Positions 6,982 through 13,752 of a stretch of DNA of 16,498 nucleotides are shown piece by piece. How positions within the stretch are numbered: position 1 is the stretch's first letter; each line of letters opens with the position of its first letter. Under the pieces are notes generated by a model. That model was given only the letters and a program-made list of their open reading frames with translations, had not been told where the DNA came from and ran no database searches. The stretch spans positions 1 to 16,498 of the forward strand of contig DADT01000045.1 in the NCBI GenBank assembly GCA_002495065.1. Direction: 5' to 3'. The position numbers and the translations under genes were made by a program. This stretch comes from Methanoregula sp. UBA471 (GTDB lineage: Archaea; Halobacteriota; Methanomicrobia; Methanomicrobiales; Methanospirillaceae).

Positions 6982-7545
6982 ATGAAGGCGGAAAAAAAAG
7001 AGGTAAATGCGATAGTACTGGATGTCTTAATAAAAGGCCATCCTGACGATCCACGTCCCCCTTTTAAGCGAGAGCCGATCGTCCAGGCAATGGGTCTTGA
7101 GCAGTTTAAACTCCTTGAGCTCGTGCCCAAGAACAACGTGTCCATTGAGCTCCACGATAAGGTCTATATCGGTGATGCCGAAAGGGATAAAATTGAGCGG
7201 GTCAAGCGTCGGATAGGGTACAATGACCTTACGCAGACTGCGCGGGGAGAACTCCCGTTCATCATTGAAAAAGTGGTAGCGGACCGTGAACCCGATTTTG
7301 TTGCTTTCTTCAACAAGGCGATCTCAATCACGCCAAAACTCCATATGTTGCACCTGCTCCCCGGCATCGGTAAGAAACTGATGTGGGAGATTTTAGAGGA
7401 GCGCAACAAAAAACCATTCGTGAACTTCGCTGATATTTCCGGCAGGATCAAATCAATCCCTCACCCGGAAAAGATGATTCAGTTACGAATCTTGGAAGAA
7501 CTCCAGGATCCCGATGTCAAGTATCACGTATTTACCTCAAAATGA
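6982..7545 (+). CDS. DUF655 family protein, predicted nucleic-acid binding
   Basis: This encodes 187 residues. The N-terminal half contains a small beta-rich region (EVNAIVLDVLIKGHPDD, KNNVSIELHDKVYIGDAERD), and the C-terminal half a helix-hairpin-helix segment, LLPGIGKKLMWEILEERNKK (from residue 125). That is the layout of archaeal DUF655, which sits between rpoF and ksgA in many archaea and is predicted to bind RNA or DNA. No biochemical role is known to me. AGGTG (6971-6975) lies 6 nt ahead of the start. The end overlaps the rsmA start by 4 nt (ATGA), so the two are translationally coupled, which hints at a role in rRNA or ribosome work. Confidence 0.9.
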   Translation: MKAEKKEVNAIVLDVLIKGHPDDPRPPFKREPIVQAMGLEQFKLLELVPKNNVSIELHDKVYIGDAERDKIERVKRRIGYNDLTQTARGELPFIIEKVVADREPDFVAFFNKAISITPKLHMLHLLPGIGKKLMWEILEERNKKPFVNFADISGRIKSIPHPEKMIQLRILEELQDPDVKYHVFTSK

Positions 7546-8309
7546 AAGCGTATCACGATCAGCATTTCCTTATCGATCCATTCGCCGTGGAGCGCATTGC
7601 GAACCTTGCCGACGTGAAAGGAGCCCTTGTCCTCGAGATTGGCCCGGGAAATGGGGCTCTTACCCGTGCCCTGCTTGACCGGGGCGCGATGGTGAGAGCA
7701 GTCGAGCTCGATGGATCGCTGTGCGAGGGACTTGCTCAGGTATTCTCTCAGGAGATCGCAGAAGGACGGCTCACCATCCTGCGGGGTGATGCCACCCGGT
7801 GTGAACTTCCCCCGTTTGAGATGGTGGTATCAAACCTCCCGTATTCCGTTTCTTCAAAGATCACCTTCCGTCTTCTTGATATCGGCTTTAAAGAGGCTGT
7901 GCTGATGTACCAAAGCGAGTTTGCGGACCGGATGGTCGCCCCGCCGGGTACCAAAGACTGTGGGCGACTCTCGATAATGGTGCAGACCTATGCAGCAGTA
8001 CGGCCATGTTTCCGGCTGTCCCCCTCCTGCTTTTCTCCTAAGCCGCAGGTACACTCGACCGTGGTGAAGATGATCCCCCGCGAACCGATATTCCCCATCA
8101 ATAACCGTAGCCTGTACGCAGATGTGGTCCGGGCACTGTTTTCTCATCGTCGCAAGACGGTCCGGAACTGCCTGAAAGGGTCAGTTGGCAGTATGCTCGA
8201 ACGGACATGGGTGGACCGGGTCATTGCCACCCTGCCAGAGGAGATTCTCAAGAGCCGGCCTGAAGAATTATATCTTGAGGATTTTGCCACTATCAGCAAT
8301 GTGGTATAA
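7542..8309 (+). CDS. rsmA: 16S rRNA (adenine-N6,N6)-dimethyltransferase KsgA/Dim1
   Basis: This encodes 255 residues. It opens with DQHFLIDP, the family N-terminus, then the S-adenosylmethionine site EIGPGNGALT (32-41), the acidic ribose-binding motif AVELDGSL, and the catalytic NLPY (98-101) that holds the target adenine. The C-terminal helical domain includes VVRALFSHRRKTVRNCLKG. The enzyme dimethylates two adjacent adenines in helix 45 near the 3' end of 16S rRNA, a late checkpoint in small-subunit assembly. The ATG overlaps the DUF655 stop. A T7 run (8361-8367) follows 52 nt after the stop and probably ends the operon. The protein is complete and typical, with all core motifs intact. Confidence 0.96.
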   Translation: MKAYHDQHFLIDPFAVERIANLADVKGALVLEIGPGNGALTRALLDRGAMVRAVELDGSLCEGLAQVFSQEIAEGRLTILRGDATRCELPPFEMVVSNLPYSVSSKITFRLLDIGFKEAVLMYQSEFADRMVAPPGTKDCGRLSIMVQTYAAVRPCFRLSPSCFSPKPQVHSTVVKMIPREPIFPINNRSLYADVVRALFSHRRKTVRNCLKGSVGSMLERTWVDRVIATLPEEILKSRPEELYLEDFATISNVV

Positions 8310-8360
8310 TCCGCCCGGTGTCAAAAAAAAGAACAGTCGCATCCCAGCGATCAAATCTTA

Positions 8361-8367
8361 TTTTTTT
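8361..8367 (+). terminator. Poly-T tract after rsmA
   Basis: Seven consecutive T residues on the plus strand, 52 nt after the rsmA stop, preceded by AT-rich sequence. This fits archaeal intrinsic termination of the long plus-strand operon. There is no other T run as long between the rsmA stop and the hairpin region. Confidence 0.5.
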
Positions 8368-8384
8368 GGATAATCCTTACCTCG

Positions 8385-8750
8385 TTATACTCCTGGGGGG
8401 ACTCGCCATCAGGCCTGTTCCCGCCGCTGTGGCATCCCCTCAGGAGCGATAATTCCCGAGAAGGTAATACGACACAATTGCAAAGCGAAGGGGGCGGTTC
8501 GGCGGGACAGGCACTGCCCCCTCCGTAAACAGGTGCTTTACAATTTGTTGAAAACTCAGGGTTTCCCATGAAATTAAATTAAACAGAAGTGAATTATGGA
8601 ATGTTTATTCTTCATAATTATTTGAGATGAACCCCGCCGCACCATAAAGGGACGCCCCGGCGGCGGATCAGTGTCGATAAGCATATTTGTAAACACGGTA
8701 CTGCCCCGCCGTGCCTCGGAGAGGCCCTGAGGCGGGGAGCCCTCATAGAT
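8385..8750. other. Hairpin-rich intergenic region, possible non-coding RNA
   Basis: The gap between rsmA and the ThiC-family gene (8310-8814) has no credible gene but strong pairing potential. Stem 1 pairs 8390-8401 with 8435-8446: 12 pairs, one of them G-U, plus an inner GCCA/TGGC stem at 8405-8408/8430-8433. Stem 2 pairs 8489-8498 with 8513-8522: 10 pairs, one G-U. Stem 3, AT-rich, pairs AATTATG 8592-8598 with CATAATT 8613-8619. Stem 4 pairs CCCCGCC 8704-8710 with GGCGGGG 8731-8737, enclosing GCCTC/GAGGC. I looked for RNase P, SRP RNA and tRNA signatures and found none. Strand is undecided because perfect stems pair on either strand. Confidence 0.45.
8733..8745 (+). repeat. 13-bp inverted repeat, left copy, beside the ThiC-family gene
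   Basis: CGGGGAGCCCTCA here recurs in exact inverted form as TGAGGGCTCCCCG at 10058-10070. The pair brackets the ThiC-family gene, 69 bp beyond its stop on this side and 16 bp ahead of its start on the other. It also overlaps the right arm of a GC-rich hairpin (8704-8737). Confidence 0.7.
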
Positions 8751-8814
8751 TAATAACTGTTCACTATCAAAATATGTTTTTTCCCCGATCTGTCAACAGA
8801 AGAGTGAATTCCGT

Positions 8815-10041
8815 TCAGAACTCCCGCATTATTTTTATTGCACAGAACTCCCCGCACATGGTGCATTCCGGATCGCCATCAGACAGTTCCCGTGCCCGCT
8901 GTGGATCCATGGAGCAGCGGATCTGCCCCTCACGATCAAGGGCTGCCCGCAGCAATGCCATCTTCGTGTCATCAGCTTCCCTGCCATACTTCACCGTGTC
9001 CCCGATATGGGCAGCGATCCTGAATGCAATCAACCCCTCTTTTACCGCATCCGGAGAGGGAAGTCCGAGGTGTTCAGCGGGCGTGATGTAGCACAGGTAA
9101 TCTGCCCCTGCGGCACTTGCAGCACTGGCCCCCGCCGCTCCTGCAATATGATCGTAACCGACTGCAATATCTGTCGGCAGCGGGCCGGCAACAAAGAGAG
9201 GGAATGGTGATTGTTTCTTGTAATATTTCACCGTGGGTGCGATATGATCGCTGCGGATATGACCCCCGGCTCCCTCGATGATAACCTGCACACCTGCTGA
9301 ACGGGCACGGTATGCGAGCTGCACATTCTGGCGGATCTCGGCCAGCTGAATACGATCCCGGCGATCGTGGATACACCCGGACCGTGCAGTATTGCCCAGA
9401 GAGAGTACGATATCACGCCGACGGCAGATGGCGAGTATATCATCGAAGTGCTCAATAAACGGATTCTCACACTTGTTTATGAGCATATAAGCGCTGGTTA
9501 TCGAACCGCCTTTGGATACCATCCCAAGAAGCCGTTTTTTCTTTGAGAGCTCACCGAGCATCTCATGGTTCACACCATGAATGACTATCGAGCTGATACC
9601 TTGTTCTGCCTGCATCCTGAGTGTAGCCATGATATCGTCCGGGGTCATCTTCTTAAGACTATGTTCAGCCACTGCCTGGTATACCGGAACGGTGGTAATC
9701 GGAAGGGTGGTGTGGGAAAAAATCTCCTTTCTTATTGCGTTGATATCTCCGCCCATCGAGAGATCGCTTATAGTATCGGCACTGAATGTTTCGGCAATCC
9801 TGGCCTTTTGAATTTCTTCGTCGACACATACCCTGGTTGAGGACGTCCCGAGATTCACATTGACTTTCGTAAAAAGGCCTTTTCCTATCCCGCAACACTG
9901 CTTCCCCCGCTGCATGATCACGGCGCTGCCGAGAGCTACCCTGTCACGGAGTTCATGAGGCTCTATGCTTTCTGCCCGGGCGATGTCCAGCATCTGTGGT
10001 GTAATCGTCCCTTCCTGTGCCTGCTCCATCTGTGTTCGCAT
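8815..10041 (-). CDS. thiC: ThiC-family radical SAM enzyme (phosphomethylpyrimidine synthase or 5-hydroxybenzimidazole synthase)
   Basis: This encodes 408 residues, matching the short archaeal/anaerobic ThiC form (bacterial ThiC often exceeds 600). MEQAQEGTITPQMLDIARAE, then CCGIGKGLFTKVNVNLGTSS, SDLSMGGDINAIRKEI, and IIEGAGGHI are family blocks. The C-terminal cluster-binding cysteines are C393, C396 and C400 (CTMCGEFC). ThiC converts aminoimidazole ribotide to HMP phosphate for thiamin. Its paralogue BzaF uses the same substrate to make 5-hydroxybenzimidazole, the lower base of the methanogen cobamide, so family alone does not settle the product. The cysteine spacing reads CX2CX3C, whereas the well-known bacterial motif is CX2CX4C. 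ATG 10041 is chosen; ATG 10029 is possible. The gene faces against its neighbours, so it is its own transcription unit. Confidence 0.9.
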   Translation of the reverse strand: MRTQMEQAQEGTITPQMLDIARAESIEPHELRDRVALGSAVIMQRGKQCCGIGKGLFTKVNVNLGTSSTRVCVDEEIQKARIAETFSADTISDLSMGGDINAIRKEIFSHTTLPITTVPVYQAVAEHSLKKMTPDDIMATLRMQAEQGISSIVIHGVNHEMLGELSKKKRLLGMVSKGGSITSAYMLINKCENPFIEHFDDILAICRRRDIVLSLGNTARSGCIHDRRDRIQLAEIRQNVQLAYRARSAGVQVIIEGAGGHIRSDHIAPTVKYYKKQSPFPLFVAGPLPTDIAVGYDHIAGAAGASAASAAGADYLCYITPAEHLGLPSPDAVKEGLIAFRIAAHIGDTVKYGREADDTKMALLRAALDREGQIRCSMDPQRARELSDGDPECTMCGEFCAIKIMREF

Positions 10042-10048
10042 ATATTCT

Positions 10049-10060
10049 TCAGCTCGCTGA
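10049..10060. promoter_or_regulatory. Dyad TCAGCTCGCTGA just upstream of the ThiC-family gene
   Basis: A 5-bp perfect inverted repeat with a 2-base centre lies 8-19 nt ahead of the minus-strand start at 10041, next to the 13-bp inverted repeat. It could be an operator or a small leader hairpin. Archaea are known to control thiamin genes with ThiR-type regulators, but I do not know its motif well enough to match it here. Confidence 0.25.
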
Positions 10061-10070
10061 GGGCTCCCCG
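10058..10070 (-). repeat. 13-bp inverted repeat, right copy, beside the ThiC-family gene
   Basis: TGAGGGCTCCCCG on plus is the exact reverse complement of 8733-8745. It lies in the leader of the ThiC-family gene. Two exact 13-mers in opposite orientation about 1.3 kb apart are unlikely by chance, though both are GC-rich. Confidence 0.7.
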
Positions 10071-10129
10071 ATAATTATGGGTACTTTTCAGATAATAGTG
10101 GATTCCATTCGCCTTAAACTGCCGGCGAG

Positions 10130-10137
10130 TTTATATC
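10130..10137 (+). promoter_or_regulatory. TATA element for hemK, possibly shared with the divergent ThiC-family gene
   Basis: TTTATATC sits 37 nt ahead of the hemK ATG at 10174, so initiation about 25 nt downstream would leave a leader of roughly 14 nt. The minus-strand reading, GATATAAA, also resembles a TATA box and could serve the divergent gene with a leader of about 65 nt. Confidence 0.5.
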
Positions 10138-10173
10138 AAGGGGATTATCAAACAGGAATTTCATAAGATTTGA

Positions 10174-10764
10174 ATGATGAATACTCTTTATCCAGCGAGT
10201 GTCAGTTTTATGCCATACAATTCGTCCCAGGTCTACCAGCCTGACGCTGATACGTTTCTTTTACTCGATGCAGCACGGGCTGAGGTTAAGCCAGGTGACC
10301 GTGTACTCGAAGTGGGTACCGGGTCAGGGATTATCGCCGCTGAGCTCGCAGGAGTTACGGGCGTGATTGCGACAGACATAAACCCGCATGCGGGCCTCTG
10401 CGCCCGGGAGAAAGGAATCGATGTCGTTCGCAACGATCTCTTCTCAGGGATACGGAGCACTTTCGATCTCATCCTGTTCAACCCCCCCTATCTCCCCACT
10501 CTCCCCGAGGACAGGATAGATGACTGGCTCGAGTATGCCCTTGACGGCGGAACGACCGGACGCGAGGTGATCGAACGGTTCGCTGAAGAAGCGGGCAGGG
10601 TACTCGCACCGGACGGAAGAATTCTGTTGCTTATCTCTTCACTTACCGGGCTTCCCGAAGTGCGTGATATCTTTTACCGGCAGGGTTTCATGTCAGAAAT
10701 TGTTGCGAAGGCAAAAGTCGAGGATGAAAATCTGTATGTGCTCAGGATAGTGAGAAAGAATTAA
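10174..10764 (+). CDS. HemK/Mtq2-type protein glutamine methyltransferase
   Basis: This encodes 196 residues, the short single-domain archaeal form of the HemK/PrmC family. VYQPDADTFLLLDA is the family opening, EVGTGSG (46-52) the S-adenosylmethionine loop, and NPPY (103-106) the motif that holds a glutamine amide. Archaeal and eukaryotic members of this type (Mtq2 with Trm112) methylate the Gln of the GGQ motif in release factor aRF1, so that is the likely substrate here. ATG 10174 is used; 10177 and 10210 are in-frame alternatives, and a start at 10210 would still keep all motifs. The short leader implied by the TATA at 10130 fits weak ribosome-binding sequence ahead of the start. I recall hemK next to ksgA in other archaea, but here the ThiC-family gene lies between. 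Confidence 0.85.
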   Translation: MMNTLYPASVSFMPYNSSQVYQPDADTFLLLDAARAEVKPGDRVLEVGTGSGIIAAELAGVTGVIATDINPHAGLCAREKGIDVVRNDLFSGIRSTFDLILFNPPYLPTLPEDRIDDWLEYALDGGTTGREVIERFAEEAGRVLAPDGRILLLISSLTGLPEVRDIFYRQGFMSEIVAKAKVEDENLYVLRIVRKN

Positions 10765-10785
10765 GGACAGGGTTCGGATAATCTT

Positions 10786-10796
10786 AAAAATTTTTT
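10786..10796. terminator. Bidirectional A5T6 terminator between convergent genes
   Basis: AAAAATTTTTT sits in the 46-bp gap between the convergent hemK (ends 10764) and ABC permease (ends 10811). It presents a T run in each direction, so it could end both transcripts. Confidence 0.5.
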
Positions 10797-10810
10797 CGTA
10801 GCCGGGAAAA

Positions 10811-11596
10811 CTAAACAATCAGCCGTTTCCGCATCAGGTTTATCGCAATAATACAGAAAATTGCGGTAACGATGAGAATCCAGATAAGATGGAGCACCAG
10901 CATCCCGGTCAATGCAGGTAACGTGAGCATGCGCATGATGGCGACGAGATGAGTCAGCGGGAGCAGGGCCAGCGCAATATACTGGAAAAGCACCGGCATC
11001 AGGGTAACCGGGAAGAATGTCCCGGAAAAGAGCGCCATGGGCGTGATGAGAAGGAATGAGGGATAGTTCAGGGTGTCAATGCTCGGTGTGACAGCTGTAA
11101 AACACATGGCGATGCCTGCAAACATGAGCCCTCCCAGGAAGGCGAGCGGGATGGCGAGGAGCGATAAAGGTAATGATATAACACCGAATGCAGCGAGTAC
11201 CGGCAGCATGATAATGACGTACAACAAGCTCCGGGTTGCTCCCCAGAGCAGTTCTCCTGCAATCACATCCTCGATAGACAGCGGGGTTGCGATCATGGCA
11301 TCAAAGCTCTTCTGGTAATACATCCTGACATAGGATCCATAGGTACACTCGAAGAATGCAGAGTTCATGACCGAAATGGCAAGGATTGCCGGTGCAATGA
11401 AGTTTACATACGGGATTCCTTCGATCTCCCTGACATAGGAACCAATGCCAAGTCCGATGGCAAACAGGTACAGGAATGCTTCTATCAGCGGTGGGAAAAA
11501 GTTCACCTTCCATGTCCTGAAAAAGACCACGATATTCCGGTGCCAGACCTTCCATGCCCTGCGGGTAATCCGGGGTACTGACCAGAAATGCTGCAT
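10811..11596 (-). CDS. ABC-2 type transporter permease (NodJ/DrrB-like)
   Basis: This encodes about 261 residues with six hydrophobic segments: near PLIEAFLYLFAIGLGIGSYV, NFIAPAILAISVMNSAFFE, YVIIMLPVLAAFGVISLPLS, AIPLAFLGGLMFAGIAMCF, LLITPMALFSGTFFPVTLMP, and a last one at LTGMLVLHLIWILIVTAIFC. A short cytoplasmic coupling region (MYYQKSFDAMIATPLSIEDV) lies between. This is the ABC-2 permease pattern of NodJ/DrrB exporters. It probably forms the membrane channel with the ATPase encoded upstream. ATG 11596 is preferred because GGAG lies 5 nt ahead; the GTG at 11602, overlapping the ATPase stop, has no room for such a site. Substrate cannot be told from sequence; drugs, lipids or polysaccharides are all handled by this family. 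Confidence 0.88.
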   Translation of the reverse strand: MQHFWSVPRITRRAWKVWHRNIVVFFRTWKVNFFPPLIEAFLYLFAIGLGIGSYVREIEGIPYVNFIAPAILAISVMNSAFFECTYGSYVRMYYQKSFDAMIATPLSIEDVIAGELLWGATRSLLYVIIMLPVLAAFGVISLPLSLLAIPLAFLGGLMFAGIAMCFTAVTPSIDTLNYPSFLLITPMALFSGTFFPVTLMPVLFQYIALALLPLTHLVAIMRMLTLPALTGMLVLHLIWILIVTAIFCIIAINLMRKRLIV

Positions 11597-11598
11597 GA

Positions 11599-12519
11599 TC
11601 ACTCCCTCAGTTTCCTCCCGGCCAGTTTCAGGAAAACATCCTCAAGCGTTGCAGGGCGGGTGAGCACTTTGTGCGGGGAGCAGTGATCAAAGAGGACCCG
11701 GGCAACGTCGCGGGATGATTCAGTTGCGATTTGGACGGTATCACCGGTAATTTCGAAGGGGATGCGATTTTTCTCAAGGCAGGAAAGTACATCTGGTGTC
11801 TTTTCGACTTCCACGATCTCGTTTCCTACATATTTCTTCACGAGGTCTGCAGGAGAGCCTTCAACAAGGATCTTCCCGTTATCCATGATTACAAGCCTGT
11901 CGCAAAGCCGCTCAGCTTCATCAAGGTAGTGGGTTGTAAGGACTATGGTGTTTCCCTGCGCCTGCAGCAATTTCAGCCTCTCCCAGATCAGGTGACGGGC
12001 CTGGGGGTCGAGTCCGATGGTCGGTTCATCAAGGATAAGCAGGTCCGGGTTGTTGACCAGGGCCCGTGCAAGGATTAATCTCCTTTTCATCCCGCCTGAG
12101 AGTTTCTCAACGGTTACATCTCTTTTCTCCGAAAGCTGGACAAATTCCAGAAGCTCCTCAGCTTTCTTCTGAGCTGCATCCGGAGGGATGTCAAAATAGC
12201 GTGAGTAGGTAAACAGGTTGCCATAGCAGGTGAAGTCAGGATCGAGATTTGTCTCCTGGGGAACGACCCCGAGCCGTTGTTTTATTTCTGCAGGGGATAT
12301 ATCCGGGTCCATGCCAAAGACCCGCAGCGTACCAGATGTCCGCGGTGATACGCATGCGATTATTTTCATGGTCGAAGTTTTACCTGCTCCGTTAGGGCCG
12401 AGGAACCCGAATACTTCCCCTTTTTTTACCGCAAAACTGATCCCATCCACTGCTTTTATACTGCCAAATGTTTTTTCCAGATGTATTGCTTCAATAATAT
12501 CGGGGATCGTGGCGCCCAT
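11599..12519 (-). CDS. ABC transporter ATP-binding protein (NodI/DrrA-like)
   Basis: This encodes 306 residues with every motif of an active ABC ATPase: Walker A GPNGAGKT (41-48), Q-loop glutamine (88), signature LSGGM (140-144), Walker B LLILDEP (160-166) and switch histidine TTH (195-197). About 85 residues after the ATPase core form the C-terminal extension typical of DrrA/NodI exporter subunits (NEIVEVEKTPDVLSCLEKNR and TLEDVFLKLAGR). It hydrolyses ATP to drive the ABC-2 permease encoded just downstream. The two genes are near-overlapping, so one operon is certain. The TATA-like TTTTTATGG (minus strand, 12544-12552) lies about 25 nt before the ATG, which predicts a nearly leaderless mRNA. 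The exported substrate is unknown. Confidence 0.93.
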   Translation of the reverse strand: MGATIPDIIEAIHLEKTFGSIKAVDGISFAVKKGEVFGFLGPNGAGKTSTMKIIACVSPRTSGTLRVFGMDPDISPAEIKQRLGVVPQETNLDPDFTCYGNLFTYSRYFDIPPDAAQKKAEELLEFVQLSEKRDVTVEKLSGGMKRRLILARALVNNPDLLILDEPTIGLDPQARHLIWERLKLLQAQGNTIVLTTHYLDEAERLCDRLVIMDNGKILVEGSPADLVKKYVGNEIVEVEKTPDVLSCLEKNRIPFEITGDTVQIATESSRDVARVLFDHCSPHKVLTRPATLEDVFLKLAGRKLRE

Positions 12520-12543
12520 TTAAACCAGAGGTTCGGTGTTTAT

Positions 12544-12552
12544 CCATAAAAA
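12544..12552 (-). promoter_or_regulatory. TATA-like element for the ABC exporter operon
   Basis: The minus strand reads TTTTTATGG, centred about 29 nt ahead of the ATPase ATG at 12519. With initiation about 25 nt downstream the leader would be only a few bases, a common archaeal arrangement. No ribosome-binding site is seen ahead of that ATG, which agrees with leaderless translation. Confidence 0.45.
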
Positions 12553-12714
12553 TCCCGCCTCTGCTGCAACAGGACTAAAAAAATGTATCCTCTGCTATGA
12601 AATATGAATAGTGGCTGAAAATATGGCAATTTCTAAAATAGGGCTCTTAAAGCAGGATTGCATGATACCGATACCGTGATCGGTTCAGACCAGAGAAGAA
12701 TGCGCAATAACGGT

Positions 12715-13188
12715 TCAGGTTTTTGCCTGAATTTTCCTGACAGCTGTCTCTGCTGCCTGGCGGACATCAGAGAACGGGTCATGTTCAAGATCCTTCAGCG
12801 GTCCGATTGCCCGTCGATCACCGAGTTTTCCCAGCACTTCTGCAGCGCCGATCCTGATGATTACTTCCGTATCGGAAAGGCAGTGGATGAGCGGGTCGAC
12901 AGCATCACGATCTTTGATCTTCCCGATTGCATCTATGGCAGCGACACGAACAGTGGGATCCCTGTCCTCCAACGAAGCGATTAATCCTCCAATGGCCGAG
13001 GAATCCCGTAATTTTCCCAATGCCTGGACAATATCGCTGCGAACACCGGGATGAGGATCGGCAAGTGCCTCAATAAGGGGTTTTATCGCTGACAGGTTAC
13101 CGGATTTACCCAGGAGGGTTGCTGCAGCCCTGCGCTTTTTAACGGTAGTGCTGTGGAGCTCAGAAACAAGGAGGCTGATGTCGGTCAT
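12715..13188 (-). CDS. HEAT-repeat protein (PBS lyase-like repeats)
   Basis: This encodes 157 residues from ATG 13188, made almost wholly of four to five helical repeats of about 31 residues. Each carries the pattern A-I-x-P-L-I-x-x-L-x-D-x-x-x-x-V-R-x-x-A-x-x-A-L-G-K, for example SAIKPLIEALADPHPGVRSD, SAIGGLIASLEDRDPTVRVA and DAVDPLIHCLSDTEVIIRIG. These stack into a superhelix used for protein-protein contacts. Such short HEAT proteins are frequent in methanogens; their partners are mostly unknown. No lyase active site applies. An in-frame ATG at 13212 would add eight residues and overlap the upstream gene stop; neither start has a strong ribosome-binding site. It lies directly behind an unrecognised gene (stop at 13200), so the two are probably one operon. 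Confidence 0.85.
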   Translation of the reverse strand: MTDISLLVSELHSTTVKKRRAAATLLGKSGNLSAIKPLIEALADPHPGVRSDIVQALGKLRDSSAIGGLIASLEDRDPTVRVAAIDAIGKIKDRDAVDPLIHCLSDTEVIIRIGAAEVLGKLGDRRAIGPLKDLEHDPFSDVRQAAETAVRKIQAKT

Positions 13189-13199
13189 AGAGCACAAAA

Positions 13200-13547
13200 T
13201 CAGTGTTCGCATTCGCCGCCGCTCTCATATGCGGTGACAACCTTCTGTGCAGTGTCTGCTGAGATCCTATCATGGATAATGCGGATGAGTGCTTCTACAT
13301 CCTCGATCGGGAGGCAACCCATGCTTTCCTGGCCTTTCAGTATCATTTCGATGATATAGGTGAGTTCATCATCAGAAAGCCGGTTAATCCGCTGGATAAA
13401 ATCGTTATTATCCTCTGCAAAATGGTTGGAAACAGGAGGGAGGATCGAGTGGAACATGTGCCCTGATCCTGAACAGGTCAGATCTCCGCATTCCGGTGCG
13501 AGTTTTTTTAAAATCGCGATGTCCTTTTCGGTTAGTTCCCGTGGCAT
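13200..13547 (-). CDS. Unrecognised small helical protein with scattered cysteines
   Basis: This encodes 115 residues from ATG 13547 (MPRELTEKDIAILKKLAPEC). I do not recognise the family. It is acidic and mostly helical. ECGDLTCSGSGHMFHSILPP near the N-terminus holds two cysteines and two histidines, SMGC a third cysteine, and the tail GGECEH ends with Cys and His, so metal binding is conceivable but unproven. A longer frame back to 13616 adds 23 residues of poor quality (ALHGLLFQSRKNKQSH). The minus-strand TATA-like CTTTTATTCC at 13580-13589 suggests a short-leader mRNA starting near ATG 13547. It precedes the HEAT-repeat gene by 11 nt and is probably co-transcribed with it, which makes the HEAT protein a possible partner. 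Confidence 0.65.
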   Translation of the reverse strand: MPRELTEKDIAILKKLAPECGDLTCSGSGHMFHSILPPVSNHFAEDNNDFIQRINRLSDDELTYIIEMILKGQESMGCLPIEDVEALIRIIHDRISADTAQKVVTAYESGGECEH

Positions 13548-13752
13548 GGTAAGGTGACTTTGTTTATTTTTCCGGCTTTGGAATAAAAGTCCGTGAAGGG
13601 CATCGTTCGCTGTCACGGTCAGGTGTTGTCTCCCCGTTAATCCGGCAGATGCCTGAATCTTTTGTTTTTTGCGTATAACTTATACAGTCACTGCAGGTTG
13701 GCATACATTTACTCTGTCATATCCAGGGAATATTCGTTTTTGTGTAAAAAAA

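Noticed and set aside
8385..8535. Possible SRP (7S) or RNase P RNA gene
   Set aside because: GGTTCGGCGGG recalls the 7S RNA 5' domain, but the TGTAAC block, the GGAAGGGAGCA-type helix 8 motif and the RNase P core GAGGAAAGTCC are missing on both strands.
8711..9091. Plus-strand frame of 126 codons at the end of the ThiC-family gene
   Set aside because: Most of it is antisense to ThiC motifs, and it has no ribosome-binding site or recognisable domain.
10042..10173. TPP riboswitch ahead of the ThiC-family gene
   Set aside because: GGGGAGCCC on minus looked suggestive, but CTGAGA and the second conserved arm are absent.
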